Positions 58,058 to 64,000 of a DNA stretch of 64,000 nt are shown here, in pieces. The translations under genes and the position numbers were made by a program. Origin of the DNA: Silene conica (taxonomy: Eukaryota; Streptophyta; Magnoliopsida; Caryophyllales; Caryophyllaceae); NCBI GenBank assembly GCA_029255685.2, contig CM055315.2, positions 32,183,501 to 32,247,500 of the forward strand, read 5' to 3'. The notes beneath the pieces were generated by a model. The model saw only the letters and a program-made list of their open reading frames with translations, was not told the origin of the DNA and made no database searches. How positions within the stretch are numbered: position 1 is the first letter of the stretch; each line of letters opens with the position of its first letter.

Positions 58058-58574
58058 ATCTTAATATAAATATTTATCGTATAAATATTATATATATAAT
58101 TAAATAAATCATATTTATCAATTGACAAGTAATTCGAAATTACAATTATAAAATGATAAGTTATCGTCAATACGATTTACAACCTTTGTATTAATTATAA
58201 CCCGATTCATTCTAATTACGATATTATAAAATATCGTTTATTGTTTAATAATTTACACGTTTCAATTTTAAACATAAATCTTACAATAAGATTTAACCTC
58301 TGATTTCTCGGTATACGAGTTTAAGGAATATGATCAAATCGTATCAATATACATTTGATCACTTTATCAATCAAGGGAATTGTCCTATAGGTGTGACCTA
58401 AAGGGATCAACTGACCACCACCGTCATACGACAGTAATGTCAAACTCTAGCTAGCCAATCATTACCGATTAATGTTGGTCAGTTGACTAATATAAATCGT
58501 ATCATCCCTTGCGCATTCTCGTCATGAGATTTAATTACGTGATCGCACTATTGTTGAGGACACATTTCCCAACA
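58058..58574 (-). repeat. 5' LTR of copia element 2, second part
   Basis: Matches 48989-49503 almost exactly and ends TTTCCCAACA before GTTCT and Tat integrase. Confidence 0.88.
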
Positions 58575-60083
58575 GTTCTGATTTGAGCGCTTGTTCTGAG
58601 TTCATCTATGGTATCCAGGGTGCTGGCCATTTCTGCCTGGTTGCGTTCCTCTGTCAGACATCCGTACCTTTGGGTTGGGATCCTGACTTCTGATGGGATT
58701 ACTGCTTCAGCTCCAAACACCAGGCTGAAGGGTGTTTGTCCCGTTGCGACCTTTGGCGTAGTTCTGCCTGACCATAAGACGAGGGGTAGCTCTTCTGCCC
58801 ACCTGCCCCCTGCTTCTTCCAGCCTTCTTTTCAAGTTGTCCATGACAATCCGGTTGCTGGATTCAGCTTGACCATTGGTCTAGGGGTATCTGGGAGCAGC
58901 TTTTAACAGTGAAATATTCCAGCTAGCACAAAATGCTTTTGTCTTATTGGATATGAATTGAGAACCATTATCACAGACTATTTCGGAGGGTATGCCAAAC
59001 CTACATATTATATTGCGTTTAAGGAAAGATATCACCTGGTTTTCTGTGACCTGGGGAAGGCCTCTGCTTCTATCCATTTGGGAAAATAGTCTGTTAGTGC
59101 TAGCATGTAGGTCTTGTTTCCTGGTGCCCTTGGTAAGGGTCCCACAATATCCATTCTCCACTTCATGAAGGGCCATGGTGATATCACTGGGTGCAGAGGT
59201 TCTGCAGGCTGGTGTACCACACACGCGTGTTTCTGGTAGGGTTGACATTTCTTTGCAAATTCCATAGCATCCTTTAGAATTGTTGGCCAGAAGTAACCTT
59301 GCCTGAGTGCTTTGTTGGATAGGATCCTGCCCCCTGCATGATTTCCGCATTCGCCACTGTGGAGGTCATGCAAGATAGCCTGACTTTCCTTTTTCTCCCA
59401 GGCACCAAAGGTAGGGTCCGGCAAGGGATTTCCTCAACAAAATTCCATTTTTTTAGTGTAAACCTGGATGCTTTCATTTTGAATCCCCATACCTCTTTTT
59501 TCTCTGGGGGAAGGATGTCGTTTGCCAACCACTCAATGTATGGGGTTCTCCAATATGGGGTCTCCTCTTGGCTGACAGTATTGCTGAGTATTCCTGCCTC
59601 CATTTCCCACTGGGTGTTGGATGTGTCAACTTCTGGATCTTGTCCTGAAGTTGAAGGTTCCAGCACGTGGACAATTGGGATTGCAGAAATTTCTCCTGGA
59701 TTGAAAGTAGCCCCCAGATTGGCTAGCGCGTCAGCCTCGGCATTTTGGTCCCTGGGCACTTGTTTCAGCTCGAAGATGGTGAATTCTGCCTTCAGTTCCC
59801 TTACTACCTTCAGGTAGGCTATCATCTTCGGGTCCTTGGCTTCATACTCGCCATTTACGTGATTCACTATGAGTTGTGAATCACCAAAGGCTTGTAGGTG
59901 CCTGATCCTCATTCCTAGAGCCAGCTGCAACCATTGGACTAACGCCTCGTACTCAGCAACGTTGTTAGTTGCGGGGAACTCGCAGCGTATAGCATGTGCA
60001 ATGACGTCTCCCTGCGGTGATCGCAATATCATGCCTACTCCTGCCCCCCTGCTGTTTGAGGCACCGTCTACATGCAGTGTCCA
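58575..60083 (-). pseudogene. Tat archaeal-type RNase H and integrase, copy B
   Basis: On the minus strand it opens with WTLHVDGASN-like sequence right after a stop, then AEYEALVQW, FGDSQL and AEADALA, the four acidic positions of an archaeal-type RNase H domain. Integrase follows: zinc-binding part with [11 protein letters not shown] and KKCQPYQ, where the second Cys pair is incomplete; core with [26 protein letters not shown]; and the WSGRTTPKVATGQTP segment. It runs into the copia LTR at ELRTSAQIRT. Frames shift at least twice within integrase. Confidence 0.86.
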
Positions 60084-61349
60084 TCATCTTTCTGCTGAAT
60101 CCATTTCTGGGGGTAGGATAGCTGTTTCTGCTTCTTTCTGTAGCCCTGGACTAAAATCAGAAACAAAGTCTGCAAGGGCTTGCGATTTTATCGTTGTACG
60201 GGTTTCAAATTTCAAATCATAACCACTTAAATGTACCGACCATTTGGCCATTCTCCCAGAGAATTCCGGTTTTCCTAATATAGATTTTAGAGGGTAATTT
60301 GTTAGGACCGAAATCGTATGGGATTCGAAGTAAGGCCTTAGCTTATAGGATGCTGTTACTAAAGCCAAAACAAGTATTTCTGGAGCGGAATACCTGGTCT
60401 CTGTAGGTAGCAGAGACTTGCTGATGTAATACACAGGATGCTGTGATCCTTCGTGCTCTCTTACCAGAACTCCACTAGCTGCCGCTTCCGTAACGGATAA
60501 GTACAAGTAGAGTTGCTCTCCTGGCTCTGGTTTGGACAGGAGGGGGGAGTGCTGAGGTATTGCTTCAGGCTCCTGAAGGCTTCCTCGTGCTCCTCCGTCC
60601 ACTCGAATCTCTTACTTTTCCGCAGGATATCATAGAAGAGCTTGCATATTTCTGAGGACCTTGATATAAACATGTTGAGGGAAGCCACCCTTCCTGTTAG
60701 CCTCTGTACGTCCCTTGGTTTTTGCGGTGACTCCAGCTAAATCAGTGTTTTAATCTGATCCGTGCTTGCTTCAATTCCCCTTTGCGTGACCATGTACCCT
60801 AGGAACTTCCCGCTGGATACTCCAAAAGTGCACTTTGAAGGATTCAGCTTCATTTGATACTTCCTCAGGGTGCTAAATGTTTCTTGCAGGTGCTGGAAGT
60901 GTTGTTCTGCTATTTTGGACTTTACCACCATGTCATCAATGCATACCTCCATGGTCTTTCCAATCTGGTCCTTGAACATCATGTTCACCAGCCTTTGATA
61001 GGTGGACCCTGCATTTTTCAATCCAAAAGGCAGAACATTGTAACAATAGATACATCTCTCTGATCGGAAGGCAGTTTTCTCCTGGTCCTCAGCAGCCATC
61101 TTGATTTGATTGTATCCACTCCAAGCATCCAGGAATGTCAGCATTTCATGTCCTGCTGTTGCATCCACCATGGCATCTATGTGCGGTAGGGGAAAAGGAT
61201 GTTTTGGACAGACTTTGTTTAAGTCTGTGAAATCCACGCAAACTCGCCATTTGCCATTTTTCTTTGACACCACTACTACATTGGACAACCATTCTGGATA
61301 TTTTACTTCTCTGATCTTCCCAGCAGCTAGGAGGTCATCTACTTCCTAG
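60084..61349 (-). pseudogene. Tat reverse transcriptase and first RNase H
   Basis: Reverse transcriptase motifs: VVVSKKNGKWRVCVDFTDLN, FLDAWSGYNQIKM, LPFGLKNAGSTYQRLV, catalytic CIDDMVVKS in place of the usual YIDD, and FLGYMVTQRGIEA. The connection region and a gypsy-type RNase H (LYLYLSVTEAAASGVL, RYSAPEILVLALV, LSGYDLKFETR) follow in shifted frames, ending in a TGA at 60084. Confidence 0.86.
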
Positions 61350-62540
61350 TTTATCACCTGATTTCTTTCGTAGGCAAACTTCCTCCTTTTCTGCTAGACT
61401 GGTTTGTGATTTGGATCACGCTCAGCTTGTGTGATATGACCTCTGGATCTATACCTACCATATCTTCATGCGACCAAGCAAAGCAATCGATATTTTCTTT
61501 TAAAAATTGTACAAGTTTCAGACGGATATCACCTGTGCATTCTGCTCCAATCAGGACCTTCCTTTCTGGGTGCTGCAGGTCCAGGGGGATTTCTTCTAAT
61601 TCCAGCTGTGGTGGCTCAACGTAGTCCTCCTGGAGCCGCTTCCCCTTTGGTTGCTATGCTGGTGGCGGAGTTGTTGTGGGCTTGAGTGCCACCTTGTAAC
61701 AGCTCTTGGCTTCCTCCTGGCTTCCTCTAATCGTTTGCACTCCACATGGAGTGGGGAATTTCAAGCATTGGTGGTAGGATGACGATATTTCCTTCATATC
61801 GTGATCCACGGCCTGCCAAGAATCACATTATAGGTGGAAGGACCATCAATCATAAGATACCTTACCTGCTTGTTTATTCCTCCAGCGTAGGTGGGGATGA
61901 GGATTTCCCCCAAGGAGTGCTTTGTTTCACCGCTGAATCCTACCAGGGGCACCAGCTTCTTTACCAGGTCGCTTTCGCTGAATCCCATACTTTTTAACGT
62001 TTCCAGCATGATGAGGTTGACAGAGCTTCCTATATACACCAGGATTTTCTTGACCGTACAGTTTCCTATGGACAGGGTGATTATTAGAGCATCATCGTGG
62101 TACTCTACGTCCCCTTTTCCATCAGTTTCATCAAAACTGACTGCTGGAAGGTCCTTGCTGCTGATCCTGCAGGAACTCTCTGGTTTGTCTCCTTTTGATT
62201 TAGTGGCGTGCCTCTTTGCGGCTGAGTAGGTTAGTCCGCACAGTTCTGATCCTCCTGTAATTACATTGATAATTTTTGTGCAAACAGGAAGGCTAGAAGG
62301 TCTGACCTGACTGGTGGAGTTGACCTTGGTCCCCTTAGCCAACAGGTGGTTCAGGTTCCCTTGGTCAAACTGGTATTTCACCTCCTTCCTTAAGGTGATG
62401 CAGTCCTCCGTAGTATGGCCGATGTTCTCTTCGTGGAAATCACACCTCAAGCTGGTGTCCATGTTGTCTTTCGCTCTTTCCTCTGCCCTCTTCTTGGGCC
62501 ATTTAACTTTCTCCCCCAGATCTTTAAGGGCTTTAATCAC
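61350..62540 (-). pseudogene. Tat protease and linker to reverse transcriptase
   Basis: The frame 62540-61794 starts in the gag tail with a Tat-type knuckle (CDFHEENIGHTTEDC) and continues to the protease: KKILVYIGSSVNLIMLETL, GEILIPTYAGG and YNVILGRPWI. The catalytic Asp-Thr-Gly reads Tyr-Ile-Gly, so the enzyme could not work. The linker between 61793 and 61350 keeps VGIDPEV-like Tat sequence with stops. Confidence 0.82.
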
Positions 62541-63797
62541 TCCTACAAGATTAACATTAAAACCGTACTCTTTTACTTTGGGGGGTAGATTTGGATCATT
62601 TTTCCAATTTTTTCCTCCTGATATTTTGTTGACTGGCCTGCTGTAAGGCGTGGCCTGCTGTAAGGCTTGGCCTTCTCACTCCTTTCTTCCTTTGCTTTCC
62701 TGGAGGTTGTTTCAACACGCGGGCTAATCCTCCTGGGCCCTGGATCTTCCTCCAGGCGGACGACAACCAAAGCTTCCTGCTGTACTTGAGCAAAGCTGGT
62801 GCAGGTCCACTTGGTTAGATCTTTGTATAATCTGACCCTTCTGGCAGCCCCCAACGGAAAGCGTGGATGGTGGTGGCCACGTCGCACTTTGGTATGGACA
62901 CCATTTCATTATTGAATCTGGCTAGGTAGTCCCTTGTTGGGTCCGTGTCACCCTGGATGATGCGGTATAGGTCGCTAGTTTGCTTTTCTGGCTTCCGGCT
63001 GCTGGCAAACTGCTGGTTGAAGGCGTTTACCAGCTCAACGAAGCTGGGGATGCTTCCATTAGGCAGGCTGACCAGCCATTGTAGGGCTGCTCCCGAGAGA
63101 GTTGATCCAAATCCTTTACACATGCATTATGCTTCCTTTAATGGCCCGACAGCTGTTATTACCATCATTTTTTGCTTATACTTGACGTGGTATATTGGAT
63201 CAGCAGTTCCGTCGTAGTGCGTCATTGTTGGTGGAGTAAACCCTTTTGGCACGTCAACGGAGACGATATTGCTGGTGAAGGGCGAATCCGCATAACTGTC
63301 CCGTGTCGCCTTCTCCAGGGGTCTTGGCACTCCTGGTATACGGTTAACAAGATCCCACAGCTCCTTGTATTTCTGCTCCCACGCGTTGGAGAGTGTAGGT
63401 GCCGCGTGTGTTGGCAGAAATCCATACTCCCTGGCTTCTGGGGCTTGACTGGCTAGTGGAAATGGGCTGGCATACTGGGAGGTGTGGATGATGGAAGGAG
63501 TTTGTTGTATGCTGCACCCCAGTGCTTCGTTCCTCCCGCTGAACTGCTGATGGAGGGGCGGCCTCGTTGATGATTCTGCCGGCCATACGGGAGCTTGCTG
63601 ATACGAAGGTCCTGCATGGTGAAAAAAGTTAGTGTTTGTAGATTGCATGTTTAGGACATCGTTACCTGTGTGTGTGAAGGCGTGGGGTGGCGAATGGTAA
63701 GACAGGAATCCCATCCCACTGGGGGTTATCACTTCAGGGGAAGTAACCCTGCTGAGATCCAGGCGCGTGACTAACTCAGTTGATCGGCACTTCTCTT
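62541..63797 (-). pseudogene. Tat gag
   Basis: Starting in the neighbouring copia LTR, the frame runs through a Pro/Gln/His-rich N-terminal region, LWDLVNRIPGVPRPLEKATR and FTPPTMTHYDGTADPIYHVK, a stop at 63127-63129, then the Retrotrans_gag core STLSGAALQWLVSLPNGSI, FVELVNAFNQQF, DYLARFNNEM. A stop and frameshift near 62815 precede DLTKWTCTSFAQVQQEALV. The true N terminus is cut off by the copia LTR. Confidence 0.83.
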
Positions 63798-64000
63798 TGT
63801 GGGGAATAAAACGCGTATTCACCCTAAATTTGCAGGATTATAATGAAAAATACAACTGTGAATATCGTCATAAGATTAAAAACATGAGAAAAGAAGTACA
63901 ACCTTTAGTCCTCGCGCAAAAAGGCCTAAGAACAGGAATTAATGCAAATTCCCTCCTATAACTTGCACCCAAGACTTAGTCTGAGACGTGGCCGCGTGTG
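63798..64000 (-). repeat. Edge of a third copia LTR, same family as copia element 1
   Basis: Starts TGTGGGGAATAAAACG after CTCTT and follows 32553 onward with roughly one difference in seven or eight bases, so it is an older or different subfamily member. It continues beyond the window. Confidence 0.85.

Larger units (their letters stand above)
48282..58574 (-). mobile_element. Ty1/copia element 2, gag-only, inserted in Tat integrase
   Basis: Two LTRs starting TGTTGGGTTTAG and ending TTTCCCAACA on the plus strand, a tRNA-Met primer site, a leader of 2.4 kb, one gag gene and a polypurine tract are present; no protease, integrase or reverse transcriptase is found. Such gag-only elements are known as TR-GAGs. 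Target copies read ATTCT and GTTCT. Two secondary events altered it: a Tat segment (49504-51172) lies between LTR and polypurine tract, and a gypsy fragment (55438-58057) replaces about 430 bp of the right LTR. Confidence 0.8.
44640..63797 (-). mobile_element. Tat-lineage Ty3/gypsy element, split and rearranged
   Basis: On the minus strand it runs from gag at the right edge through protease, reverse transcriptase, two RNase H domains and integrase, to a polypurine tract and 3' LTR at the left. An antisense ORF lies between integrase and the 3' LTR, as known for Grande-type members of the Tat lineage. The second RNase H, of archaeal type, is another Tat trait. Copia element 2 sits in integrase, and another copia LTR truncates gag at 63798. 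The 5' LTR is outside the window, and the left end near 44640 is a guess. Confidence 0.8.

Overview
The window looks like nuclear DNA of a flowering plant: spliceosomal GT-AG introns, plant-specific LTR-retrotransposon lineages (Tekay/Del, Athila, Tat, copia), a TRIM, a Stowaway-type MITE, a Helitron and a MULE-type PB1-like domain. No bacterial or organellar gene was recognised. A eudicot, perhaps in Caryophyllales, is my guess from the style of the repeats and is not proven. About nine tenths of the window is transposable-element DNA, much of it nested; one apparently intact host gene is present.

Layout. (1) 1-20931: a Tekay/Del-like Ty3/gypsy chromovirus whose gag was split by a complete Athila-like Ty3/gypsy element (850-15350, 5-bp duplication GTGCC). 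Both carry arrays of about 45-bp CCGG-rich quasi-palindromes spaced about 90 bp. The chromovirus 3' LTR also carries a ten-unit array in which a constant core is flanked by unit-specific complementary arms. (2) 20932-23600: unassigned DNA, a TRIM (22064-22634) and a 107-bp tandem duplication. (3) 24227-27249, minus strand: a five-exon host gene for a CCHC zinc-knuckle/KH-like protein of 470 residues, with a candidate 6-nt microexon. (4) 27768-31506: a non-autonomous Helitron-like element with internal tandem repeats. (5) 31996-41352: the N-terminal part of a MULE-type PB1-like ORF, interrupted by a copia element on the minus strand (32553-41190, duplication TCAAC). (6) 41353-44640: LINE remnant, MITE and a decayed FAM114-like gene fragment. 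(7) about 44640-63797: a Tat-lineage Ty3/gypsy element on the minus strand, with a plus-strand antisense ORF that has three intron-like interruptions. Its integrase is split by a gag-only copia element (48282-58574). That copia element was rearranged further: a second copy of the Tat RNase H-integrase segment lies exactly between the copia LTR and polypurine tract, and the other copia LTR is interrupted by a truncated gypsy LTR. (8) 63798-64000: edge of another copia LTR, inserted in Tat gag.

All retrotransposon coding regions carry stops or frameshifts, so none looks autonomous. By-eye divergence of the Athila LTR pair, the copia-1 LTR pair and the duplicated Tat segment is about 1.3-1.5% each, suggesting one fairly recent period of insertion and rearrangement. 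The most interesting signals are the self-complementary arrays in unrelated elements, above all the array at 19592-20183, and the intron-bearing antisense gene of the Tat element.
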